Source of the DNA: Diphasiastrum complanatum
Lineage: Eukaryota > Streptophyta > Lycopodiopsida > Lycopodiales > Lycopodiaceae
DNA: 64,000 bases
Reading direction: 5' to 3'
Assembly: GCA_029204225.1 (NCBI GenBank)
Contig: CM055114.1
Span: 10,067,948-10,131,947 of the forward strand
The first letter of the stretch is position 1. Every line of letters begins with the position of its first letter. The translations under genes were made by a program, and so were the position numbers. The notes below the pieces were generated by a model, which was given only the letters and a program-made list of their open reading frames with translations, ran no database searches and was not told the DNA's origin. Below are positions 36,005-45,852 of this stretch, piece after piece.

Positions 36005-36357
36005 GCCCTTTTTTTTTTTTTTGCATAACATAAAGATACTAGTATAATTTTCACAAATGTGCAAGTACAAAATAAAGTCAGCAACCCAAGGCCGCAAATG
36101 TCAGACCCCAAGTAGGGGCACTATACAAACAGAAGGACAAAATGGACTAAAAGCACTCCACGCAGGGAGGTTGTCCATCCATACTCAAAATATAAAGCTA
36201 ACGACTAGGTAATGGCTAGAAAATGTAGAGCATGTCGAAAGCAGAGAGCCGCCGTAGGAGGAGCTGCACCATAAAAAACCATATGATTTCAAGAAGTCCA
36301 AACTTGCCATAGAACAGAGAGCCTGTAGACATGCCAAATAGTAAGTGCAGCATAGTC

Positions 36358-38764
36358 CTAATTCAGGGAATCACCAAGCAAGGCAGTGCTCAGAGTGAGC
36401 ATAGGAGGAACTCCCCATTGACCAAGTAGGTGAGTGAAATCCGTCCACAGGGAGCGGCAGCAGTGAAAAAACAAGTGCTCAGCAGTTTCATCCTCCAGTT
36501 GGCAAATCGGACAAAGACGGTCAGTGAGAAAAGGCCACTTGGCACAGAGAGGGAGGGACTTGGAAAGAATGCAGTAAGCCAAATAATGAAGTCTGCCGAC
36601 CAGAATAGAACGGAGGGCCCGAAAGCGGGCATGCCAGATAGAAGGGGGATCAACAAGGGACTAGAGAGACTTAAAATAGTCGGGGAAAAGAGAAGGGTAG
36701 TGGCAAAAATGGACCATTAAATAACTAAAAAGGGAGGGCTCAAGAGAGGGGGGCCAATCAGCAAGGGAAGGGGACAGAGCAGAGCTAAGACAAAAACTAA
36801 GAGTAGAGAAGGAGGTAGAAGCTAAAAGAGAGCGTTCCCCAGGAGTAAGGGAAGAGCCCAAAAGAAGCTGGCAGGGAGGAACATGAAGCAGTTGACCAAA
36901 AGAAAGAAGGCCCTTCCGAGCCTAAGAAAGAGAATGGCGAGGGTGAGCCGCAAAAAGAGGAGCAGCAGCATAGGGAAAGACGACGGAGGTCCAAATCGGA
37001 TCAGCTGTATGAAGAATAGAAGGAGAAGTGCGATGAAAGAGAGAGAAGAGATCCAAAAGGGCAAGGCTGAGGTTCTTTAGAATAAAGGGACCACGAGTTC
37101 AAAAACAACCCCCAAAGGCAAGGAGCTGGCAGAAAGAAGGAGAAGGGCAAAGAAGGGGAGGAACCGTAGCAGCCCTAGACAGAAAAGAAAGAAGAAGAAA
37201 ATGCCAAGGTTGAGAGGGGGAGGGAAGGGTAGACAAGCGACGGAAGACAAGAGACTCATTCTTAAGCAGGGGATCAGGAATGCCAAGACCACCACCAGAG
37301 ATAGGGGACGTACAAATAGACCAAGGGAGAAGAGGTCGTTTGTTAGCCCAGAGAAAACGCCGGAGAGAGATTTAGTACTAAGAAAGATAGAGGAAAAAAA
37401 AACTGGGTAGACAGCAAGGATGTGGCAGGCAACAATGACTCGGGAGGCAAAGGACATATAGCAGGGGTCCTTGGGTAAAAGTTTACGAGTAAAAGGGGCT
37501 AGGAACGTTGAGCAGAAGAAAGATTCAAGCCAAAAGGAATGCCCAAAAGCCGGGTCATAGTACCATGGGGAATAATAGCAATACCCAAAGAAATAACTTA
37601 GGGAGGAGGAAAGGGAGCAATGACATGAAGCTCAGACTTCCCCTTCTTGAGGACAGAGGAAGAGTAATGATAGAAATCAGAGAAAAGGGAGAGGAGGCAT
37701 CGAACATGAGACTCTGAAAGAAGAGAAAAAATGGTAGCATCGTCAACAAAGAGCTGGTGAGAGAGAGGGCCCATAGGAGAATGGACAGGAGCTATATAGC
37801 GAGAAAGGGTAGCCTCCCGAGGGGCACGAGGAAAGGGTTCAGTGGCAATGGCAAATAGCAAAGGGGAGAGCGGACAGCCTTGACGAATCTTCGAGCGAAG
37901 AGAAAAGAGAGCAGACATGCAACCGTTAAAATGGAGCACAGAAGAAGAGGAAAGATAAAGAGCCCAAATGAGAGCAAGAAAGGGGGAAGGAATACAGAGG
38001 GCTCGGCAGTAGCGGAAAAGATACTCCCAACCAATGCGGTCAAAAGCCTTGTCCAAGTCGAGATGAAGAATGATAGAGGGAGTAGAGGAGGAGGAAAGGG
38101 AGTCAGTCATAGTCCAGATGTTAAGGATAGAGTCCATAATCTTACGGCCCTTAACAAAGCCAAACTATTTCGGAGAGAGAACGGACGGGAACAAGGGGGA
38201 CAAGTGCAAGGCAAGAGCCTTGGCAATGATTTTGTAAGAAGTGTTAAGCATAGTCAGGGGCCGAAAGTCAGACAAAGCAAGGATATGAGGTTTCTTAGAA
38301 ATGAGCTTGATCAGGCCCGCAGTCAGAGAGGCAGGCAGCGATCCCGAAGAAGAGGCATGCAAGACAAGGTCAAGGAGGCCAGGGCCCAAATCAGACCAAA
38401 AGCAAACAAAAAATTCCGGAATAATACCATCCGGACCAGGAGTTTTGCCCAAAGGAAGAGAAAGGAGAGCATAGTGGAGCTCAGAGAGGGTGAAAGGAAC
38501 AGTCACCAAGGAAGAACTTGTTGCAGAAAGGGTGGTACTCATGGTGCAATAGGAGGCCAGGCCCGAGGGAGAAGGTGGAGCAGAGGAAAAGGAAGAGAGA
38601 CGAGAAATGAAGGCTTGAATCATGGCCAAAGAGTCAGTAAGAAGACTGGAGGGGGCTAGTAGAGAATGAACAAAAGAGGCTTCTCGCCGTCGACGGAGGA
38701 CCCGAAAAAAGAAGGAAGAGGGAAGGTCACCAGAAAGAAGCCAATTGAGCTTGGCACGACACAT
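36358..38764 (-). pseudogene. LINE ORF2: reverse transcriptase and RT zinc-binding domain
   Basis: In sense: RAKLNWLLSGD and FFFRVLRRRREASF (the segment preceding RT), GKTPGPDGIIPEFF, LISKKPHILALSDFRPLTML, a stop at 38165 just before FGFVKGRKI, then LHLDLDKAFDRIGWEYLF, RQGCPLSPLLFAIATEPF and the catalytic block QLFVDDATIFS (FVDD in place of the common FADD). Frameshifted thumb sequence follows. The end is a zf-RVT-type domain with LADLxYCILSKSLPLCAKWP-like text and CPICQLEDETAEHLFFHC. Family role: target-primed reverse transcription. Several stops and frameshifts. Confidence 0.9.
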
Positions 38765-38770
38765 AAGGCC

Positions 38771-39890
38771 CTACCCCTTGCCTACAGCCTGAGATCCTTG
38801 TACCTGAACATGGAGTTTTTCCCACTGTTGCTCCCCGAGCTTCTTAACATCCTCAACAAAGGGAGGTCTTCCCATGAAGTAAGCTACCACAGAGTGATCA
38901 GCAAGATAAGAAAGATAGCTGGTGAATTGAAAAGAATCAAGTTGAAAGGAGCGAGCCTTTAAATCATCTGATCCAGGAGAGGCAGCATGTCTCCAAGCAG
39001 ATCGACCAGCTGCACCAGCTTGGAGAGGAGCAGCACCAGAAGCTGATGCTTGTTTGGAAACTGAGATGCATGGTGAAGCAGTTGACGGTATGCCTCCTGC
39101 ATACAGAGATGATGCGTAATGCGAGGTTGACGTTGAGGTACATGCTTGCACATAGGAGGACACCCACGACGACTGCCACACTTCCCTATCAGCACTGAAG
39201 GCGGCAGTTGAGGAATAGGACGTGATTGAGGCAACTGCCGAGCTACCTGAGGAGGTTGAACACGACACTCCAGGAGTGCATCTCGTCGGCGAGTTAGCTT
39301 GATACGAGGAGAGGCCTGATGTGGAGGAACCAGGGCTTTGCAAGACAGCACCAAAAAAATGAGTGGGGGCTCCATCCTGAGCAGCAGAAAGAGGGCTAGC
39401 AGCCGACAAAGCTAGCAGCAGGGCAACATAAGGCAAAGAAAGCAAAGAAGAGGATGACAGCTGAGGATTAGGGTCCACCGTAGAAGAGGAGGAGAGCGGT
39501 GGAAAAAGCTGCAGTGAGGGGGGGGAAATGGTTGAGGAGCATTGGACATAGAAGTCAGCAAAGATTGCAAGAGAGCAGGAAGCGCAAGCAAAGGGGGAGC
39601 GCAAGCAGGCACAGGAAAGGACAAGAAAGCACCAAGGGGGGCAGCATAAAGAGAAGGAAAAGAAGGAGGAAGAGAAGAAGAAAGAAGAAAGAGGGAAGGG
39701 CCAAGGGAGCGAGCAGGAGGTCGTCTCCACACATGGTAAAGGACTCAGCAAGGCAGACAGACAGCAACGCAGGGGAGGAGAGGGGGGACCAGCCACGATC
39801 TACATTGCCCTCCGACACAGAGGGGCGACCATCGCCCGTTGACAAAGCATCCACATCCATCGCCATCGTCATCGCTCTGTCCATCATCTT
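38771..39890 (-). pseudogene. LINE ORF1 with DUF4283 N-terminal part
   Basis: The likely original start is the Met-rich MDRAMTMAMDVDALSTGDGR near 39885, after which a frameshift leads to the 341-codon open frame 39796-38771. That frame is Ser/Pro/Leu-rich and ends SVVAYFMGRPPFVEDVKKLG, the beginning of a DUF4283 domain found at the N-terminus of plant LINE ORF1 proteins. It stops right after EKLHVQVQGSQAVGKG, and ORF2 RT-proximal sequence follows within 6 bases. The rest of ORF1 and the whole endonuclease have been deleted. Confidence 0.75.
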
Positions 39891-39896
39891 ATAGAC

Positions 39897-40147
39897 TCTA
39901 TTTTGGTCTCTCTTCTGCCCTTTAACTATTTCTGACTCATCTAACTTAAGCACTATGATTATTTTACCACTTACCTTTTCCATTGTGATTTCATAAAAAA
40001 CAATCATATATCTTAGTAACTTATTTACACTTCACACAAAAGCGATTATTTTCCTAAACTTTATTATATCGATTATGTGGGTGTCATTTGTTGCGCCTTC
40101 ATGAAAATTCTATCTCGCTTGCACAAAATCAATATATGGCACTGGAA
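39897..40147. other. No gene seen
   Basis: AT-rich junction sequence between the LINE 5' end and the second copy of the unrecognised protein family. Confidence 0.4.
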
Positions 40148-40435
40148 ATGGCCTCATCTTCTAATTTCGATAGGGATTAATCTCTTTCCATCTTTTTCCA
40201 TGAGTTCAGCATAGATGGCAATATAGAATATTCTAAATCTATATTTTGTCCTTACCTTCATGTCTTCCAGACCGCTCAACAGAATACTGAGGCATTCTAT
40301 GAGCGCTACCTTCAATTTACGAATTTACTTACAATTCTTGTTGAATCATATAATGCCCTCTCATTCATGCATTTGAAAGACCTTGTTCGATCTACTCTAG
40401 TACATAAACATAAGTTAGATAGTGTTGGAGAATAA
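40148..40435 (+). pseudogene. Second copy of the unrecognised N-terminal domain
   Basis: Starts at ATG 40148 (MASSSNFDRD), has one TAA at codon 11, then stays open for 84 codons: SLSIFFHEFSIDGNIEYSKS, CPYLHVFQTAQQNTEAFYER and ALSFMHLKDLVRSTLVHKHK. It aligns without gaps over most of its length with the minus-strand gene at 33574 (shared pattern FF.EF.I..N..Y, LHVF.TAQ.N.E.FY..Y..F, LSF.H..DLV). The last codons run into a family E LTR at 40423. No known domain recognised. Confidence 0.6.
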
Positions 40436-40600
40436 GCTCATAGTTTCCTCCTTGGTGTTTGAATTTCATTCAAGACTCTTCCTGCACAATTTTTTATCCT
40501 TAAATTAAATCATTGATCTAGGATCAGATGCAACCTCTTTAGGTTTATGTATGCTCATCTAATACCTACATGAATCATAGTTTTTTATTTTGCTATTTTG
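40423..40600 (+). repeat. Family E LTR fragment
   Basis: TGTTGGAGAATAAGCTCATA, then CTCCTTGGTG, CAAGACTCTTCCTGCA, ATTGATCTAGG(A/G)TCA and CTCATCTAATACCT, all shared with 34980-35150. It is diverged and fades after about 40590. Confidence 0.7.
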
Positions 40601-40711
40601 CATATTTAGTCGTGTTTCTTAACACAGACCGAAGTACCTCCAAAACTACTTTCATTCTGTGTGCAGAGCAATGCTTGGTAAAATACACGGATTTCTGTGC
40701 AACAGTCTTAT

Positions 40712-40935
40712 CTTATTAAATTAGGCTTTGCAAACAATTCAACTGACTGTAATGTTTATTCCAAACACATAGGTGTCAATTCAATTTATAGCTCTATACG
40801 TAGATGATGCACTTATTCTGTCTAATGACACATTCACAAGCTTGCTGCACACTACTAAGAGTGATTTGCCGAAAGAATTCGACATGACTGACTTAGGCAC
40901 TGTTCATTCACTGTTAGGAATGATTTTTTGTTGAC
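40712..40935 (+). pseudogene. Copia RT fragment with YVDD (family F)
   Basis: Reads LIKLGFANNSTDCNVYSK, then after a frameshift IALYVDDALILSNDTFTSLL and KEFDMTDLGTVHSLLGM. The first block is identical to the end of the antisense copia F fragment at 27786, so this supplies the next part of the same RT in opposite orientation 13 kb away. Confidence 0.85.
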
Positions 40936-41345
40936 CCTATTTAGCTCAACCTCTATTGTATATATTAGTTTTACATTTTTTTCTTGTTTTGTTTGCGTTA
41001 TTTTGCATGACTATTTTTGTATCTTCTTATTGTTTTATGCTCGTTGACTGCATCTGTTTATTTTAGTGCATCTCTATTTTTCATACTCTTTTTCTCTCAT
41101 CCATATTCATTCTTGGAGAGAGTTATAGGTCAACAACTAATGGTCTACATCATAGGGATAAGATTTGTCACATTTTAGGTCTAGATCACTTCTGCACATA
41201 TGATATCTCAAACTTTTTACTTATAACACAAATTTGGTCACATGGATAATTCATTACACTGAGAGCTTCTATTTTGAGACACTGACATATTTTACCTCAA
41301 GAAGCTCTACCACACAATCACAAAGATGCAGTACTCAATAGTCCT
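40936..41345. other. No gene seen
   Basis: T-rich sequence after the RT fragment. No open frame of interest. Confidence 0.4.
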
Positions 41346-41470
41346 CTGGTTGGCATCTCGACCGAGTCCTCTGGTCACGATCTCGACTGACGCACCTGGT
41401 CACAATTCCGACCAACGCACCTGGTCACAATCTTGATTGACGCATCTGGTCACAATCTCGACGGACGCAC
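41346..41470 (+). repeat. 25-bp minisatellite, five copies
   Basis: Units start at 41346, 41371, 41396, 41421 and 41446. The consensus is CTGGTCACAATCTCGACTGA followed by CGCAC, with 1-5 substitutions per unit (the first unit is the most diverged). The core CTCGAC also recurs downstream. Confidence 0.9.
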
Positions 41471-42157
41471 CTGCTCGACACATTTGGTCACCGTCTCGAT
41501 CGGGTCTCAAACTTCAAATCTCGACTGCAAACCGAGACAATGTAGTTTATCAAGATTTTTTAAGAACTCGACCGATTCTTCCCGTCATGATCTCGACCAA
41601 CTCGTGCACTTAAAAATTCTCGCCCGAGGACAAATGACAAATGCCATAAATACTTTCAAAACGAAAGCATTCTTACCTCAATGACGTGCAAATATTGGAG
41701 CCTTCATGTGACTGCTTTCTGGCGATTTCCTTGCAACCATACTCGATCCTGGCACTCTTACACTCCATCGATCAGTCATTATTCACACACTATGTCCATG
41801 ACCATCACATGTTATCATCCTGAAACCAGTCTGAGCGCCATCACCAGAGATCTCACAAAACCTAACCTCCGTTTTGCACCAAACCCTCAATTCCATTTCG
41901 ATCGACATCGTCCACTTCAGTCTCGACCAAGTCCTCCCCATTACACTCTCGACTGCCACCCTCAATTTCATCTCGACCGACGTCGCCCACTTTAATCTCG
42001 ATCGAGTCTCCTCCATTACCATCTCGACCGAGTCCATCCATCACAACCTCACCCGAGTCCATCCTTCACAGTCTCGACCGAGCCGAACATCTGTTAACTC
42101 TGTCTCAGATCTCAACCGAGCCATTTTTTTCAGAGTCTAATTTTTCCAGTTTTCAAC
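41471..42157 (+). repeat. Dispersed CTCGACCGA(GTC) motif region
   Basis: The motif CTCGACCGA or a one-base variant occurs more than a dozen times, most regularly at 41895-42125, where TCTCGACCGAGTCCATCCATC-type units recur about every 25-30 bases. No convincing gene; frames on either strand are repeat-derived. It leads directly to an ATG at 42158. Confidence 0.7.
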
Positions 42158-42595
42158 ATGTCTTCCAACCAGTCCTCCAGTTTAGATGACCGAGATACAA
42201 AAAAGATTGATATCCAGATGGGGCAATTGGATGTTCAAGAAATGACAACTTGGTACCAACAGGCACAACAGCTTTTCACAGACATTGAATTTCAAGTTCA
42301 TGTCCTGACTGGTTATCAGAGCCCATATTTGCTACACATGGCGTATGCAAATTACAATGTCACTGCAAGATCGTGCCAATTCATAGTTCCTCCCAACAAG
42401 AACTATGTATATAATATATTTCTTTCGCCAACAGATTTCCATATGTTCGGGTTCTCTCGAGGCCCAAATGTTGTTTCTAGGACGCTACAAAAAATTGAGC
42501 AGACAACATATTTCAAATACATCGATCCATCTATTGAGAAGTGGAAAAATAAAGGCGAGTGTTGGGGGTATTCCCAACATAGAGCAAATAAATAA
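42158..42595 (+). CDS. Unknown 145-aa ORF
   Basis: Not recognised. It starts MSSNQSSSLDDRDTKKIDIQ and is polar at first, then mixed (EMTTWYQQAQQLFTDIEFQV, YNVTARSCQFIVPPNKNYVY, FGFSRGPN). It follows a repeat-rich region in the way a gag follows a leader, but shows no zinc knuckle or capsid motif. The last dozen codons may already belong to the antisense copia G junction. It could be the N-terminus of a truncated retroelement or host gene. Confidence 0.35.
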   Translation: MSSNQSSSLDDRDTKKIDIQMGQLDVQEMTTWYQQAQQLFTDIEFQVHVLTGYQSPYLLHMAYANYNVTARSCQFIVPPNKNYVYNIFLSPTDFHMFGFSRGPNVVSRTLQKIEQTTYFKYIDPSIEKWKNKGECWGYSQHRANK

Positions 42596-42597
42596 AA

Positions 42598-44512
42598 TTT
42601 GTGAGTAGCTTCTAGCCAAATGGCTTTTGCACATTCACAAAAAGTTCTATTTTTTCTCTCAACAACTCCATTTTGCAGAGGAGTATAAGAACAAGAATAT
42701 TATCTTTGTATTCCCTCTCTCTCACAAAAGTCTTTAAACTTATTGGAAGTGTATTCACCACCACTGTCACTTTTCAAAGCTTTTAACTTGAAAGTAAACT
42801 GCTTTTCTACATAAGCTTTGAAAGTAAGAAAAACATCATAAACCATGGCCTTTGAAGACAACATATAGATCCAATAATATCTTGTATAATCATCTACAAA
42901 GGAAACAAAGCAATTTGCTCCTCCTTTGCTTTTGGTTGATGAGAAATGAACATCAGAGTGCACAAGCTCAAATGGTTGCTTTCTTTTGATGCTTGATCTA
43001 GGAAAAGGCCTTCTGTGTGATTTTGCCAAAACACAAGCTTCACAGGGTTGAAGCTCCTTTGACAATGTCTTTGGTAGTCCAACAACATTTTCCTCCTTGA
43101 CCATAGATTGCATGGCTTTGAAATTGGGATGACCCAATCTCTTATGCCACAGATCCTCCTAAAAGACCTTGGTCTCATAAGCAATATCTGAAATGTCAGC
43201 ACTCTCCCTATAATCTAGTTTGTACAACTTTTCAATTCTAGATCCTCTAGCAATAACTTCATTCTCTCTTGAGATTATACACTTGTCAACTTGATACTTG
43301 ACATCCAATCCACTATCAAACAACTGTCCTAAACTAATGAGATTCTTTGTTAGTCTAGGTACATAAAGTACATCATTCAAACAAAAAGATTTTGATGATG
43401 ATGCATGCAGTGGAATACTACCTATCCCTTCAATTCTACACTCTACATCATTAGCAATATAGATTGATCTTTTTGCACCTAGATATGGCATGAGATTCAT
43501 GAAAGAGTTTCTAGAACTAGACATATGGGAACTAGCCCCACTATCTGTCCACCATATCTCTTCATTCTTGAAAGGAAAAGATGATAAACTAGACATCATT
43601 AGAGAATCCTCTCTTTTACTCTCAACACTCTCACACTCATCCTCATTAGTAAGGTTAGCTTGCTTAGATTGGTTCTTCTTCTTGGAACAGTTTGATGCAT
43701 AAGTCCTTTCTTGCCACAGAAAAAACACTTGATCTTTGACAACTTCTTCTTGCCACTGGATGTTGCATCTTGTGAGGACTGATCCTCACCACCTTCTTTG
43801 GCTTTGTCCTTCTTGAAGTGCTGTTGACCTTTGCCCTTGCCTCTTGACTTGTCTCTGATGAAGAGTGCCTTGTCATCTCTACCATCTTTCAATGAAAGTC
43901 TATTGATCCTCATCATCTTGTTCTCTTGCCTACTTTCTTCAACAATGAGAACACCTTGCAGTGTCTCCAAGGATGGAAGCTCCTCCCTGATTGCATAAGT
44001 CTGCACAATATTTTCATACTCATCTCTAAGTCCATTAAGGACTACTTGAACAAGTTCAGTGTTCTTAAGAGCATCTCTAATACAGTCAACTCTTGATGAG
44101 AAACCTTCACTCTCATTACATATGATGAAGCACTCTCATCTACTCTCTGATAACTTAGAAAATTTTGGTTTCTAAGTGTAAGCAATCTAGAAGTATTCTT
44201 GATTTCATAGATTGTTTTTAGAGTGTCCCAAGCCTCCTTGGTAGTGGTGCATGTACTGATCTCTCTTAACACTTTATTTGTTACATTCATTTTTATGAAA
44301 TGAAAGGCAATTGTGGTTTTTTTGTTGAATGTTGCAGCTTCATTAGGTGTTGCAGGTTCTTCTTCAGCTCTACTCACAATGTTCATTACATCTTGTAGAA
44401 CAATAATGATTCCATTGTAATCTTCCACATTGCATAATTGGAAGATGTTAATCTCTCATTGTGCTCCAAGAAATGAGAACCAGATGAAGATATCTTCTTT
44501 ATGAGAAATTCT
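42598..44512 (-). pseudogene. Copia-G gag, protease and integrase
   Basis: In sense from 44512: SGSHFLEHNERLTSSNYAMW (Met start not preserved), FHFIKMNVTNKVLREISTCT, a frameshift in the MRVKVSHQEL region, then LPSLETLQGVLIVEESRQEN and a Lys-rich stretch. The zinc knuckle starts KIKCFFCGKKG and changes frame before ASNC. The protease is WWTDSGASSHMSSSRNSF. GAG-pre-integrase LGHPNFKAM is followed by CEACVLAKSHRRPF, first Asp HSDVHF, second Asp LKSDSGGEY and Glu block YTPLQNGVVERKNR. It ends in the integrase at LEAT near 42598; RT is absent. Closest relative in the window is Copia-1. Confidence 0.9.
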
Positions 44513-44712
44513 AGTAATGACAAAGATGAAGTTGAAAGATGTTGCTTGCTATCTCAACCTAGGATCTAACACTGATGATGTTGATCCAACCTATGAAATC
44601 TAGCAACAGAATGTGAGATCAACTCTCAACACAGAAAATCAATCTATCTTGAATTTGGATCTTGCTTCAATCACAGAAATGAAGCACATGCAAGTAAGAA
44701 GTCTATCTCTCT
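44513..44712 (-). other. Probable Copia-G leader remnant
   Basis: Non-coding sequence upstream of the copia G gag. No primer-binding site or LTR of the minus orientation was found before the plus-strand LTR of copia H begins. Confidence 0.4.
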
Positions 44713-44975
44713 TGTTAGAAATCAATGATAAACTTCATTGTTATTGTTTACGAGGTACATTAATGTTGACAACTATGACCAGCTGTCATTAGCCGTAGGC
44801 TACTCTATTAGTCTACTCGAAGGTTTTCTCTCTCTATCAGGGGTTCAGGGTTTATTTGTACATTTTACATTTTGTATGAGTTAGTGTGATAGAGTGACAG
44901 TGCATGTTCTTCTTCCACCTTCTTGTGGTGATTGCTTATGGTGAATGCTTGATGTTGCATGTCTAATTCTTGACA
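44713..44975 (+). repeat. Copia-H 5' LTR
   Basis: The right end is fixed by the primer-binding site (ATTCTTGACA | TGGTATCAGAGC). The left end is proposed at TGTTAGAAATCAATG; an alternative TGTTGACA lies at about 44773. The 3' LTR is missing, so neither can be confirmed. Confidence 0.6.
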
Positions 44976-44987
44976 TGGTATCAGAGC
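44976..44987 (+). promoter_or_regulatory. Primer-binding site of Copia-H
   Basis: TGGTATCAGAGC, a perfect plant initiator Met-tRNA complement, directly after the LTR. Confidence 0.9.
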
Positions 44988-45162
44988 AACAATAGTCTTG
45001 CGTGCCTGATCAATGGATACAGCTTGTCACAGGCTCCGCAACGAAGTGAGAAAGTCCTTCACGGGAGGCGAAAGCTTGGAGAGATAAAAACGGTTGGAAG
45101 AAATTCTTCTTTGGTATATTTTGCAGGTTTGGAGCTCATAATCATCAGTGGGGAATGAAGAC

Positions 45163-45364
45163 ACAGTCCCGGAGGCATCAGAAAGGCCAGGGCAGCATCA
45201 AACAAGTTGAAAATCTGTTGAGTGGGGAGATTTTTACAATACTTCCTAGTTGTTGTGAAAAAAACAGTCCCGGAGGCATTCAAAAGGCCATGGCAGCATT
45301 AGACAGATTGAAAATTTGTTGAGTGGGAAAGATTCTTACAATATTTCCTAGTTGTTGTGGAAAG
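45163..45364 (+). repeat. 101-bp tandem duplication in the Copia-H leader
   Basis: Two adjacent units (45163-45263 and 45264-45364) starting ACAGTCCCGGAGGCAT and ending CCTAGTTGTTGTG(G/A)AAA, roughly 87% identical by eye. No reading frame. Confidence 0.88.
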
Positions 45365-45622
45365 TGCTATTTGTGTGAGAGGTTTGTCAAGAAATCTCTC
45401 ATTTGTCTGTTTGGAATACCAAAATCACACTAGATAGTGTCTAGTACTGTCATTTAGAGTTAGGAAGCTTCATACTTTTCACATTACTGATCTTTGTCTT
45501 TGAACGATCACACATTTTGAAATCTTTGCAAAGAGGAGGCGGCGTAGCCGCCGCGCCGAAGTGGAAAATCTAAAATATTCTCTCTAAAAGTTCCTATATT
45601 CTCTCTACTTTTCATCTTGTCC

Positions 45623-45800
45623 GTACCAATATCGGATCGACGCGCCAGAGGTAAAGAAAATCCAGAGCAGTCGTCCATCCGCGTGTCATACCGATATCGC
45701 ATATCTGTACCAATATCAGATCCATGTGCGCGAGCTAAAGAGAATCTCGAGTAGTCGTGCACCCGCTCATCATACCGATATCAAATGTCCAACCAAAAAT
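45623..45800 (+). repeat. 94-bp tandem duplication in the Copia-H leader
   Basis: Units starting GTACCAATATC(G/A)GATC at 45623 and 45717, each ending near CATACCGATATC. Rich in GATATC/CGATAT palindromes. It lies 53 bases before the gag ATG. Confidence 0.8.
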
Positions 45801-45852
45801 TTACAGTTTTGTGGTGTGATAAATTTTGTGAGCCAGACTCATCTATCTAGTA

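Larger units (their letters stand above)
36009..39896 (-). mobile_element. LINE (non-LTR retrotransposon), internally deleted
   Basis: Minus-strand LINE with poly(A) (T14 at 36009-36022 on the plus strand) at its 3' end and an ORF1-like then ORF2-like order. Pyrimidine-rich in sense. Overlapping plus-strand frames up to 259 codons are shadows of this base composition. The 5' end near 39896 is an estimate. The endonuclease is missing (see ORF1 and ORF2). Confidence 0.85.

Noticed and set aside
37880-38659. 259-codon plus-strand frame, rich in Lys/Arg/Glu
   Set aside because: Antisense of LINE ORF2, open because of strong strand purine bias; the RT motifs are on the other strand.
39499-39894. 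131-codon plus-strand basic frame
   Set aside because: Antisense of LINE ORF1.
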